A stretch of 10,346 nt of DNA from Burkholderiales bacterium (GTDB lineage Bacteria; Pseudomonadota; Gammaproteobacteria; Burkholderiales; Burkholderiaceae_C), in the NCBI GenBank assembly GCA_028869035.1, contig JAGWTL010000083.1, positions 1 to 10,346 of the forward strand. Direction: 5' to 3'. The number at the start of each line of letters is the position of its first letter. Position 1 is the stretch's first letter. Positions 1 through 5,589 of the stretch are shown in pieces. A program made the translations under genes and the position numbers. The notes below the pieces were generated by a model. That model worked only from the letters and a program-made list of their open reading frames with translations, was not told the origin of the DNA and did not search any database.

Positions 1-273
1 AAACAGTGGAATCAAATTCTATTGCAAGAACTGCCAGCGGAATTCACCATCCCGAATTTGATTTTTTCCTCACCAGACGACGAGGCAAAGAAAGCAGGGC
101 AACGCATTATTTCAGCGGAAGCGATCAAGAGCATTTATGCACGATACAAACAACCCGAGTACAAATCCATCCTCCGCACGCCGCTTGATCATTGGATACC
201 ACGCCCGGAGCACTCCGGTCCCAAAGCACCGCATCCGACTACGCCGCCGAACACAACGGATAGCAAAAGGTAA
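1..273 (+). CDS. Hypothetical protein, 3' end only (5' end outside window)
   Basis: The frame is open from the first base to a TAA at 271-273, giving at least 90 residues of a protein that begins before the window. I do not recognise the family. The visible part starts with a mixed region containing PAEFTIPNLIFSSPDDEAKK, followed by a basic, Tyr-containing stretch (IKSIYARYKQPEYKS). It ends in a Pro/Thr/His-rich tail (GPKAPHPTTPPNTTDSKR) that looks disordered. No membrane segment or catalytic motif is visible. It ends 48 bases before the lipase-like gene, on the same strand, so the two may be co-transcribed. Base composition is AT-richer than the rest of the window: 25 of the first 60 bases are G or C, against 42 of 60 in a sample of the rib operon. 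This suggests an accessory or transferred origin. An internal TTG at 22 could be called as a start, but the frame is open upstream of it. Confidence 0.55.
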   Translation, partial: KQWNQILLQELPAEFTIPNLIFSSPDDEAKKAGQRIISAEAIKSIYARYKQPEYKSILRTPLDHWIPRPEHSGPKAPHPTTPPNTTDSKR

Positions 274-321
274 ATCGCTGTCTCAACTTGAATCATTCAT
301 TGCTCAAAACAGGAGAACATC

Positions 322-615
322 ATGGCTACCGATATCGAATACGCATTGATGGCAGGGCGGGTCTATCAAAGCACTCGCGGCATGATCAACTGGCTTCCTG
401 ATCTTCAATCGCTGGTTTGGACGGAGTTTTTCCTACAGCAAGAATCCAGCGGTTTTGAGGTCGTCTCATTTCCAGAAGGACAACGAAATCGTCATTTCTT
501 TTGCTGGCACGGGTTCAAATGTGGACTGGTGGGCCAACGCGGGCGGTTTCTTCGGCGTCACCTCGGATCAACTCAGACAGGCGGCGGATTATTACCTCCA
601 AGTCAAAACTGCCAA
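322..615 (+). pseudogene. Lipase-like (alpha/beta hydrolase, RTX-associated type) gene, 5' fragment
   Basis: The fragment starts at an ATG at 322 with a good ribosome binding site (AGGAG about 8 bases upstream). The N-terminus MATDIEYALMAGRVYQS and the later segment NEIVISFAGTGSNVDWWAN, then QAADYYLQVKTAN, match my memory of bacterial proteins with an N-terminal class-3 lipase-like fold that often carry calcium-binding repeats further on. The two segments are in different frames: the first runs in the frame of 322 to about 470-480 (SSGFEVVSF), the second resumes one base on. One extra base or two lost bases near TTTCCAGAAGGACAAC therefore break the gene. The frame then runs into the IS3 element at about 614. 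In relatives the next segment should be the nucleophile elbow (GHSLGGG type), which is absent. The fragment cannot make a working hydrolase. The family call is from memory, not from a search. Confidence 0.72.
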
Positions 616-643
616 CAGAAGTGGCTCCGCAAATCTGAACAGC
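614..643 (+). repeat. Left terminal inverted repeat of the IS3 element
   Basis: It begins AACAGAAGTGGCTCCGC and pairs with 1975-2004 at 27 of 30 positions, with the three mismatches together at 631-633. This is the transposase-binding end next to orfA. The bases AAC at 614-616 may belong to the interrupted gene (its Ala-Asn codons), in which case the true tip is at about 617. Confidence 0.85.
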
Positions 644-707
644 GCTATAAGTGGAAACTCCGGGCATGAAGCTGGACCGAGGAAGGTCTGGCGAGAAGGA
701 GTTTTTG

Positions 708-1019
708 ATGGTGAAGAAATCAGCGCGGCGCACCCGCCGCACGCACACGCCGGCGTTCAAGGCGCAGGTGGCCCTTGCGGCTTTGCGTGAAGACAAGACC
801 TTGGCCGAGCTGACCAAGCACTTTGAGCTGCACCCCACCCAGATCGTCGAATGGAAGCGGCAACTGCTTGAGAATGCGGCCAATGCCTTCGGCGGCGGTG
901 AAGTGGCCCAGCCGGTCGATTTGGCGCCGCTGCACGCCAAGATCGGGCAGCAGGCGCTGGAGTTGGATTTTTTAAGCAGCGCGCTCACCAAAGCGGGATT
1001 GCTGAGCGCAAAGCGATGA
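708..1019 (+). CDS. IS3-family transposase OrfA (DNA-binding subunit)
   Basis: This 103-residue protein recognises the IS ends and, in IS3 elements, can also be made as an OrfAB fusion. The ATG at 708 is preceded by AAGGAG at 696-701 with a 6-base gap, so I prefer it to the in-frame GTG at 651, which would add 19 residues with no clear binding site. Residues 10-50 (HTPAFKAQVALAALREDKTL through EWKRQLLENA) form the usual helix-turn-helix of this transposase class. The C-terminal part (LAPLHAKIGQQALELDFL) has the heptad-like leucine spacing of the OrfA coiled coil. The stop TGA overlaps the orfB start as ATGA at 1016-1019. Confidence 0.92.
   Translation: MVKKSARRTRRTHTPAFKAQVALAALREDKTLAELTKHFELHPTQIVEWKRQLLENAANAFGGGEVAQPVDLAPLHAKIGQQALELDFLSSALTKAGLLSAKR
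968..974 (+). promoter_or_regulatory. Probable programmed -1 frameshift site (T TTT TTA)
   Basis: In the orfA frame the bases read T-TTT-TTA, a canonical X-XXY-YYZ slippery heptamer. Slipping back by one base enters the orfB frame, which is open from here to the orfB ATG at 1016 without a stop. Frameshifting at a heptamer in this position is how IS3-family elements make their OrfAB transposase. The motif and open frame are seen; use of the site is inferred. No downstream stimulatory stem was worked out. Confidence 0.7.
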
Positions 1020-1846
1020 TCGACCGTACTCACGATCTGTCCATCACCCAGCAGGCCAGCCTGCTGGGCATCAGCCGAGGCTCGGTGTATTACCTGCCCC
1101 GGCCGGTCAGCGCGGCTGATCTGGCGATGATGCGCCGCATCGACGAGCTGCACCTGGAGCACCCGTTCATGGGCGCGCGCATGCTGCGTGACCAGCTTCA
1201 CCGCGAAGGCATCAAGGTTGGGCGGCGCCACATCGCAACGCTGATGCAGCGCATGGGCATCCAGGCCTTGGCGCCGCAGCCGGGCACCAGCAAGCGGGCG
1301 GCGGGCCACAAGATCTACCCTTACCTGCTGCGCAAGCTGGCGATCACACGGGCCAACCAGGTCTGGGCTCTGGACACGACCTACATCCCGATGGAGCGTG
1401 GCTTTGTCTATCTCACTGCCGTGATCGACGTGTACAGCCGCCGGGTGCTGGCGCACCGCGTGGCGATCACGCTGGAGGCCATTCATGCCAAGGAGGTCAT
1501 CGAACAGGCGCTGGCTCTGTACGGCAAACCCGAAATCGTCAACACCGATCAGGGCAGTCAGTTCACCGCCGAAGAGTTCACCCGGGTGGTGCTCGATGCC
1601 GGTTGCAAGCTGTCGATGGACGGGCGCGGTGCCTGGCGCGACAACGTCTTCGTGGAGCGTCTGTGGCGCAGTGTGAAGTATGAACGGGTGTATCTGAAAG
1701 CTTACGATAGCGTGAGTGCCGCGCGCGCCGACATCGCCCAGTATCTGAGTTGGTACAACACGCATCGCGCTCATTCCAGTCTGGAGCGTTTCACGCCCGA
1801 TGAGCGGTACTTCGCCGACTTGCCGCAACTGAGGCTGGCCGCATAG
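1016..1846 (+). CDS. IS3-family transposase OrfB (DDE catalytic domain)
   Basis: This 276-residue integrase-like subunit cuts and joins DNA strands during transposition. The N-terminal third holds the helical region usual in IS3 OrfB (SITQQASLLGISRGSVYYL; HPFMGARMLRDQL). The rve core follows with the catalytic triad at Asp120 (ALDTTYI), Asp178 (NTDQGSQF) and Glu214 (VFVERLWRSVKYE). The 35-residue gap between the second Asp and the Glu is exactly DD(35)E. The C-terminal WYNTHRAHSSLERFTPDE motif is also typical. The length is normal and there is no internal stop. Translation may start at the ATG overlapping the orfA stop, or come from -1 frameshifting at 968-974. Confidence 0.95.
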   Translation: MIDRTHDLSITQQASLLGISRGSVYYLPRPVSAADLAMMRRIDELHLEHPFMGARMLRDQLHREGIKVGRRHIATLMQRMGIQALAPQPGTSKRAAGHKIYPYLLRKLAITRANQVWALDTTYIPMERGFVYLTAVIDVYSRRVLAHRVAITLEAIHAKEVIEQALALYGKPEIVNTDQGSQFTAEEFTRVVLDAGCKLSMDGRGAWRDNVFVERLWRSVKYERVYLKAYDSVSAARADIAQYLSWYNTHRAHSSLERFTPDERYFADLPQLRLAA

Positions 1847-1974
1847 AATGAAAAAATCTGGTGTGCCCCGAGTTGCCCACCGCGTCGGTCGGTTCGTCGC
1901 AAGCGACCACCGCCGCCGTGGACAACTCTGCACCTTTGGCAACCCGCCCGCAGTCCACTTATAAATCGGGGAAT

Positions 1975-2004
1975 GCTGTTCAGACAAGCGGAGCCACTTC
2001 TGTT
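1975..2004 (-). repeat. Right terminal inverted repeat of the IS3 element
   Basis: The reverse complement of this stretch matches 614-643 at 27 of 30 positions. Next to it, at 1954-1963, a TCCACTTATA block is the inverse of TATAAGTGGA at 646-655. The similarity therefore continues inwards with a 9-base length difference. Confidence 0.85.
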
Positions 2005-2159
2005 TGCGCATACGACAGCAAGAAGTAATACGACGAACGAAAACTTCATCGAACGCGTCGTCCATGGCAGCCTTCACGCCGCCCGCCGCTGGCCAGACCA
2101 CCTTGCCGGAAAGCTACGTTGCAAGCTTGACCCCTGTGATTTCGGCGAACTGGCAATAG
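2005..2159 (+). pseudogene. Lipase-like gene, 3' fragment (C-terminus)
   Basis: In the frame ending at TAG 2157-2159 the sequence reads TSSNASSMAAFTPPAAGQTT and then LPESYVASLTPVISANWQ. I associate this kind of C-terminus with large calcium-binding/lipase-like proteins of Comamonadaceae. A strong terminator lies 28 bases further on, as expected at a real gene end. Just upstream, another frame reads NENFIERVV, so there may be a further frameshift around 2045-2062. Together with the 5' fragment at 322-615, this suggests one gene whose whole middle was lost when or after the IS arrived. The family link is from memory, and the fragment is short, so confidence is moderate. Confidence 0.5.
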
Positions 2160-2186
2160 GCGTTCTTCGACCCAGGCAGATTCCAG

Positions 2187-2221
2187 GGGCGCCCGGCCAC
2201 CAGCCGGGCGCCCTTGTTTTT
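2187..2221 (+). terminator. Strong intrinsic (rho-independent) terminator
   Basis: A perfect 11-base-pair GC-rich stem (GGGCGCCCGGC at 2187-2197 with GCCGGGCGCCC at 2203-2213) with a 5-base loop is followed by TTGTTTTT. The U-tract lies only on the plus side, so it stops rightward transcription. It is the terminator of the broken lipase-like gene, and it insulates the next gene from transcription out of the IS. Confidence 0.9.
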
Positions 2222-2400
2222 GGCTGGAGCGAGCTAAAAAGTCCAGTTACGGCTGAATGGATGACATTCAACGGGGTTTTGGAGCGCCCAAGCCCCAAGT
2301 TTTTTGAAAATAGGCCTAAATAAGCCCCTATTTCTGCCGTTAACCAATGTACGTAACAGGATAAAAGCCTCCTGCTTCCGGGCTGAGGTGAATAGCGATC

Positions 2401-2925
2401 ATGCAACTACCTAACATTGAGCGAACTGCCATCCGGCCGGCCGGCTCGGAGGTGGTTGTGCCTGCCGCTGCCAGGGTGATCCCGGTGGCGCCGGTGAACC
2501 CGCCGGCGCCCGTGCAGGAAAGCGCCGGCGTGGTGAACGACATCAACCCGGTGGTGCAGGCCCAGGCCAGCCAGGCGGCCGCCAAGGCCGACCCTTTGAG
2601 TGGCGGCAGCCAGGCTGACAACTCTTCCAAGGACTGGACGCAGCGCAAGGAAACCGTGGCCCGGCAGGAAGAGGCGCCGCCCAAGGAGCCGCTGTCCAAG
2701 ATGCTGATCGACCATATGCAGGCGGTCTGGAGCGCCAGCGCGCGCGTGGTCGAGATCTGGATGCAGAACAACCCGGCGCAGAATCCGAGTGTGAACCAGC
2801 AGATCCAGACGCAGAGCCAAGCGGCCAACCGTAACGTCGATCCGATGGCCACGCCGGGTGTGATTGCCAAGGAAGTGCTGACTTATTCGCCGAACCGGAT
2901 CAAGAAGACCGAGAAGCCCGAGTAG
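2401..2925 (+). CDS. Hypothetical Pro/Ala/Gln-rich protein
   Basis: This 174-residue protein starts at an ATG preceded by a GAGGTG about 11 bases upstream. I do not recognise a characterised family. Residues 1-90 are rich in Ala, Pro, Val and Gln and look disordered (APVNPPAPVQES; QAQASQAAAKAD; RQEEAPPKEP). Residues about 97-120 (LSKMLIDHMQAVWSASARVV) could form an amphipathic helix and are the most fold-like part. A Gln/Asn-rich region follows (NPSVNQQIQTQSQAANRN), then a basic tail. There is no signal peptide or membrane segment, so it is probably cytoplasmic. GC-rich third positions and unbroken length support a real gene. It lies 43 bases upstream of queC on the same strand, so co-transcription is possible; any functional link is unproven. 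The 240 bases before it hold the terminator and AT-rich sequence (TTGAAA at 2304) that may contain its promoter, with no convincing -10. Confidence 0.75.
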   Translation: MQLPNIERTAIRPAGSEVVVPAAARVIPVAPVNPPAPVQESAGVVNDINPVVQAQASQAAAKADPLSGGSQADNSSKDWTQRKETVARQEEAPPKEPLSKMLIDHMQAVWSASARVVEIWMQNNPAQNPSVNQQIQTQSQAANRNVDPMATPGVIAKEVLTYSPNRIKKTEKPE

Positions 2926-2968
2926 GCCGGTGGTCGGCCGCAGCTGCCGCTGGCGATAACATCGGGTC

Positions 2969-3679
2969 ATGCTGCACAAGACCGCCCTCGTCCTTTTCTC
3001 CGGCGGGCAGGATTCCACCACCTGTCTGGCCCACGCCCTCAAGTCTTACGAGCGCGTCGAAACCATTGCCTTTGATTACCGCCAGCGCCACCATGTGGAG
3101 CTGGAAGCCCGCGTGCAGGTACTGGCCGAGATCCGCCGTCAGTTCCCGCACTGGGCGCCCAAGCTGGGCCAGGACCACATGCTGGACCTGGCCGTGCTGG
3201 GCGCGGTGAGCGAGACTTCGCTCACGCGTGAGACGGCCTTCAAGATGGAATCCAGCGGCCTGCCCAACACCTTCGTGCCCGGGCGCAACCTGCTGTTCCT
3301 CACACTGGCCGCGGCCGTGGCCTACCGGCGCGACCTGCAGGTCATCGTGACGGGCGTGTGCGAGACCGATTTCTCGGGCTACCCCGATTGCCGCGACGAC
3401 ACCATGAAGGCCATGCAGCTGGCGCTCTCACTGGGCATGGACAAGCGTTACCTGATCGAGACGCCGCTGATGTGGATCGACAAGGCCGACACCTGGCGCA
3501 TGGCGGAGGCGCTGGGCGGTACGGCGCTGGTGGACCTGATCGTCGAGCACACCCATACCTGCTACCTGGGCGATCGCGCGCATCGCCATGCCTGGGGCTA
3601 TGGCTGCGGCATCTGCCCGGCCTGCGAGCTGCGCGCGCGCGGCTGGGAACGCTATCGCGCCGGGCCAGCTACGGCCTGA
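2969..3679 (+). CDS. queC: 7-cyano-7-deazaguanine (preQ0) synthase QueC
   Basis: QueC converts 7-carboxy-7-deazaguanine and ammonia, with ATP, to preQ0, an intermediate of the tRNA modification queuosine. The 236-residue length fits the family (E. coli QueC is about 231). The PP-loop ATP-binding motif LFSGGQDSTTCL is at residues 9-20. The family signatures GVCETDFSGYPDCRD and PGRNLLFLTLAAA are present. The zinc site is complete: Cys198 (HTHTCYLG) and Cys213, Cys216 and Cys219 (GCGICPAC). The ATG at 2969 is chosen because the conserved core begins a few residues later. The ribosome binding site is weak. No other queuosine gene and no preQ1-type leader is visible beside it. The gene ends convergent with the rib operon, with the repeat cluster in between. 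Confidence 0.97.
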   Translation: MLHKTALVLFSGGQDSTTCLAHALKSYERVETIAFDYRQRHHVELEARVQVLAEIRRQFPHWAPKLGQDHMLDLAVLGAVSETSLTRETAFKMESSGLPNTFVPGRNLLFLTLAAAVAYRRDLQVIVTGVCETDFSGYPDCRDDTMKAMQLALSLGMDKRYLIETPLMWIDKADTWRMAEALGGTALVDLIVEHTHTCYLGDRAHRHAWGYGCGICPACELRARGWERYRAGPATA

Positions 3680-3693
3680 GACGTTTCCCTTGA

Positions 3694-3764
3694 CCGTTCG
3701 GACTGAGCTTGTCGAAGTCCCAGGCGTGGCAGTCGCTGCGTTTCGACATCCTCAACGCAAACGG
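3694..3764. repeat. Degenerate REP-like pair
   Basis: CCGTTCGGACTGAGCTTGTC followed by GAAG (3694-3717) is one unit of the CTTCGACA(A/G)GCTCAG family. An inverted, degraded partner lies at 3741-3764 (TTTCGACATCCTCAAC..., about 17 of 24 positions matching the family form). The pair could fold as a hairpin between the convergent ends of queC and ybgC. Such dispersed repeats are common in related genomes. A role in mRNA 3'-end stability is possible but not shown here. Confidence 0.65.
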
Positions 3765-3780
3765 AAGCATCGCAAGGTTT

Positions 3781-3899
3781 CTATTGAGGCTTTCATAAAT
3801 CATGACAAGCACCTCACATCCGCTCGCCCTGAGCCTGTCGAAGGGCTTCGACAGGCTCAGCCTGAACGGCAGGTGTCATGAATAAAGAAAACATCAATA
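3781..3899 (+). repeat. MITE-like element, copy 1 (119 bases, inverted duplicate of 9649-9767)
   Basis: This sequence is identical over all 119 bases to the reverse complement of 9649-9767. The ends form imperfect terminal inverted repeats: TATTGAGGCTTTC... on the left and the inverse of TATTGATGTTTTC... on the right, 21 of 26 positions matching and finishing in TCATGACA. The centre is a perfect 15-base REP-like dyad (CTGAGCCTGTCGAAG, 2-base loop, CTTCGACAGGCTCAG; 3829-3860). The octamer AAGGTTTC occurs directly before the element (3774-3781) and again at 3904-3911, four bases after it, a possible target duplication. A 27-residue open frame (3802-3885) runs through it, probably by chance. No transposase is encoded, so any movement would need one supplied in trans. 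Confidence 0.85.
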
Positions 3900-4400
3900 G
3901 GTTAAGGTTTCCAGAATGCTGCCGGGAATTCTTTCAGGTTTCATGCTGTTTGCGGACACCCAGCCGATGCGGATGCGGCCTTCGCACAACAGTTCAGGCT
4001 CGCCTCCCGTCTTGCGCCAAGCCTGCTGCGCAATTGTGAGGGATGCGCGGCCGCTTTCCTGCAGCCGGGCTGTAACCAATAGTTCGTCGTCCAGCCGCGC
4101 CGGGCGGTGGTATTTGACGGCGGTTTCGCTCACCACGAACATGCCCCCGGTCTGCTCGCGCAGGGCCTGCTGGCCGATGCCCAGCGAACGCAGCCATTCG
4201 GTGCGGGCGCGTTCGAAGAACTTGAGGTAGTTGGCGTAGAAGACGATGCCGCCGGCACCTCCTTCCCAGTAGACGCGGATCGGCAGGCTGAATATCCGTT
4301 CGCCCTGAGGCGGTCGTTGGGCCCTTCGACCTGGCTCAGGACAGGCTTCGACAGGCTCAGCCTGAGCGGTGCTGGACGAAACATCGATCTGGTGATTCAT
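3894..4400 (-). CDS. ybgC: YbgC/Tol-Pal-type acyl-CoA thioesterase (hot-dog fold), atypical active site
   Basis: This 168-residue hot-dog protein is of the YbgC family, which hydrolyses acyl-CoA thioesters in the cytoplasm. The family is clear from LPIRVYWE, then AGGIVFYANYLKFFERARTE, then the later HRPARLDDELLV stretch. Three features are odd. First, the usual W-E-D-T-D-A-G-G is here W-E-G-G-A-G-G (residues 45-51), one residue shorter and without the aspartate regarded as catalytic. Second, the N-terminus is about 30 residues longer than usual, and residues 11-26 (AQAEPVEACPEPGRRA) are encoded by a REP-like sequence. Third, the last Tyr codon and the TGA lie inside the 119-base element. The ATG at 4398-4400 overlaps the aminotransferase stop by 4 bases, which supports this start and translational coupling. 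It is the last gene of the rib operon. It may be inactive. Confidence 0.85.
   Translation of the reverse strand: MNHQIDVSSSTAQAEPVEACPEPGRRAQRPPQGERIFSLPIRVYWEGGAGGIVFYANYLKFFERARTEWLRSLGIGQQALREQTGGMFVVSETAVKYHRPARLDDELLVTARLQESGRASLTIAQQAWRKTGGEPELLCEGRIRIGWVSANSMKPERIPGSILETLTY
4324..4369. repeat. REP-like double unit inside the ybgC coding region
   Basis: Two half units lie head to tail: CTTCGACCTGGCTCAGG (4324-4340) and CTTCGACAGGCTCAGCCTGA followed by GCGG (4346-4369). Both belong to the same family as the core of the 119-base element and the 3694-3764 pair. The stretch is translated in frame as part of the ybgC N-terminus. The second unit is nearly perfect, which suggests a recent arrival. 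Confidence 0.8.
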
Positions 4401-5581
4401 CTCAGTAGTGTGCGTAGCCGCTCCACTGCAGCCTGCAACTGGGGCAGGGCGCTGGCGGTGGAGAAGCGGATGTAGTGCTGCGTTTCGGCGCTGCCGAAGT
4501 CACGCCCGGGTGTGACGGCCACATGAGCCTGTTGCATGAGGGCGAAGCTCAGCTCCCAACTGTCTTTCACCCCCAGCGTTTTGCAGGCCTGCGTGCAGTC
4601 GGCCCAGGCGTAGAAGGCACCGTCGGGCATCACGGGCACCTTCAGGCCCAGCTCGTTGAGGGCCGGGATGAAGAAGTCGCGCCGGGCCTTGAACTCGGCG
4701 CGGCGGCGTTCGTATTCGGCCAGGCTGTCGGGCTCGAAGCAGGCCAGGGCGGCGTGCTGGGCGATGGTGCTGGGGCAGATGTAGAGGTTCTGGGCCAGGC
4801 GCTCGACCACGGGCACCAGTTCTTCCGGCAGCACCAGCCAGCCCAGGCGCCAGCCGGTCATGCTGAAGTATTTGCTGAAGCTGTTGATCGAGATGATGTG
4901 GTCGTCGATGGCCAGCGCGCTGTGGCCGTAGCGTTCGTCGTAGCTCAGGCCCAGGTAGATCTCGTCGACCAGGGTGATGCCATCGTGTTCTTTCACCACT
5001 TCATGGATGCGGCGCAGCTCGGCCGGATCGATCGAGGTGCCCGTGGGATTGGAGGGCGAGGCCAGCAGCACGCCACGGGTCTGCGGCCCCCAGGCGGCGC
5101 GCACCTGCCCGGCGCTGAGCTGGAAGCGTTCTGCGGGACCGGCAGGAATGAGCCGTGCCGTGCCCTCGGCAGCGCTGACGAAGTGCCGGTTGCAGGGGTA
5201 GCTCGGGTCCGGCATCAGGATCTCGTCGCCGGCCTCGATCAGCGCCAGGCAGGCCAGTTGCAGGGCGGCCGAGGCGCCGGCCGTGAGGACGATGCGGCTC
5301 GCGGGGACGTTCAGGCCATAGCGTTGCGCATACCAGCCGCTGATGCGTTCGCGCAGGGCGGGCAGGCCGGTGGCGTCGGTGTACTGGCTGCGGCCGGCGC
5401 GCACGGCGCGTTCGGCCGCCTCCTGCACCAGCGGCGGGGCTGTGAAATCCGGCTCGCCGATGTTCAGGAAGATCATGGGCGCGATGCCCTGCGCCGCTTC
5501 GCGCGCCAGGGCCGAGGCGGCCTTGGCCACCTCCATGACGTAGAAAGGTTCGATCTTTTGCGCGCGGGCCGCGATTCTCAT
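4397..5581 (-). CDS. PLP-dependent class I/II aminotransferase
   Basis: This 394-residue fold-type I enzyme, of the aspartate-aminotransferase-like group, moves an amino group between an amino acid and a 2-oxoacid using pyridoxal phosphate in the cytoplasm. Visible landmarks in order: NIGEPDF near residue 40, YTDATGLPALRERI, TAGASAALQLA (phosphate-binding region), PDPSYPCNRHF, SPSNPTGT (the NPTG motif), LVDEIYLGLSY (cofactor Asp and Tyr) and SFSKYFSMTGWRLGW with the Schiff-base lysine at Lys237. A conserved Arg near the end (HYIRFSTA) would bind the substrate carboxylate. The substrate cannot be told from sequence, so no gene symbol is given. It starts 8 bases after nusB and its TGA overlaps the ybgC ATG, so it is inside the operon. 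Length and motifs are intact. Confidence 0.95.
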   Translation of the reverse strand: MRIAARAQKIEPFYVMEVAKAASALAREAAQGIAPMIFLNIGEPDFTAPPLVQEAAERAVRAGRSQYTDATGLPALRERISGWYAQRYGLNVPASRIVLTAGASAALQLACLALIEAGDEILMPDPSYPCNRHFVSAAEGTARLIPAGPAERFQLSAGQVRAAWGPQTRGVLLASPSNPTGTSIDPAELRRIHEVVKEHDGITLVDEIYLGLSYDERYGHSALAIDDHIISINSFSKYFSMTGWRLGWLVLPEELVPVVERLAQNLYICPSTIAQHAALACFEPDSLAEYERRRAEFKARRDFFIPALNELGLKVPVMPDGAFYAWADCTQACKTLGVKDSWELSFALMQQAHVAVTPGRDFGSAETQHYIRFSTASALPQLQAAVERLRTLLR

Positions 5582-5589
5582 GTGCGCGA

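Larger units (their letters stand above)
614..2004 (+). mobile_element. IS3-family insertion sequence, about 1.39 kb, structurally complete
   Basis: The element carries two consecutive, partly overlapping transposase frames (orfA 708-1019, orfB 1016-1846) between terminal inverted repeats. The left end (614-643) and the reverse complement of the right end (1975-2004) match at 27 of 30 positions: 17 identical, 3 mismatched, 10 identical. The outermost bases are uncertain by a few positions, because the IS ends do not show the TG...CA typical of many IS3 members at this exact place. I find no 3-4 base direct repeat flanking either possible boundary. Both frames are intact, so the element may still be active. 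It lies inside the lipase-like gene. About 155 non-coding bases (1847-2004) follow orfB. Confidence 0.9.

Noticed and set aside
1771..2049. Minus-strand frame starting with a signal-peptide-like MKFSFVVLLLAVVCA
   Set aside because: The start lies in the lipase-gene remnant and the rest is the IS right end read backwards; the hydrophobic start is a chance product of the junction.
515..2101. Very long open frame on the minus strand across the IS (528 residues)
   Set aside because: It is the antisense shadow of the IS3 orfA and orfB and the GC-rich codon bias; its translation is Arg/Gln/Val-rich without any recognisable domain.
2309..2332. AATAGG...CCTATT inverted repeat upstream of the hypothetical gene
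   Set aside because: Only six pairs with a mismatched interior and no link to a clear promoter; too weak for an operator call.
3588..3881. Plus-strand frame overlapping the queC end and repeat, ending RPEPVEGLRQAQPERQVS
   Set aside because: The tail is simply the translated REP-like repeat; the same peptide appears from the other copy at 9667-9882. It is not a gene.
3802..3885. 27-residue open frame running through the 119-base element (also present in copy 2)
   Set aside because: No ribosome binding site is evident, and the dyad core gives open frames in several phases in this repeat family; probably accidental, though identical in both copies.
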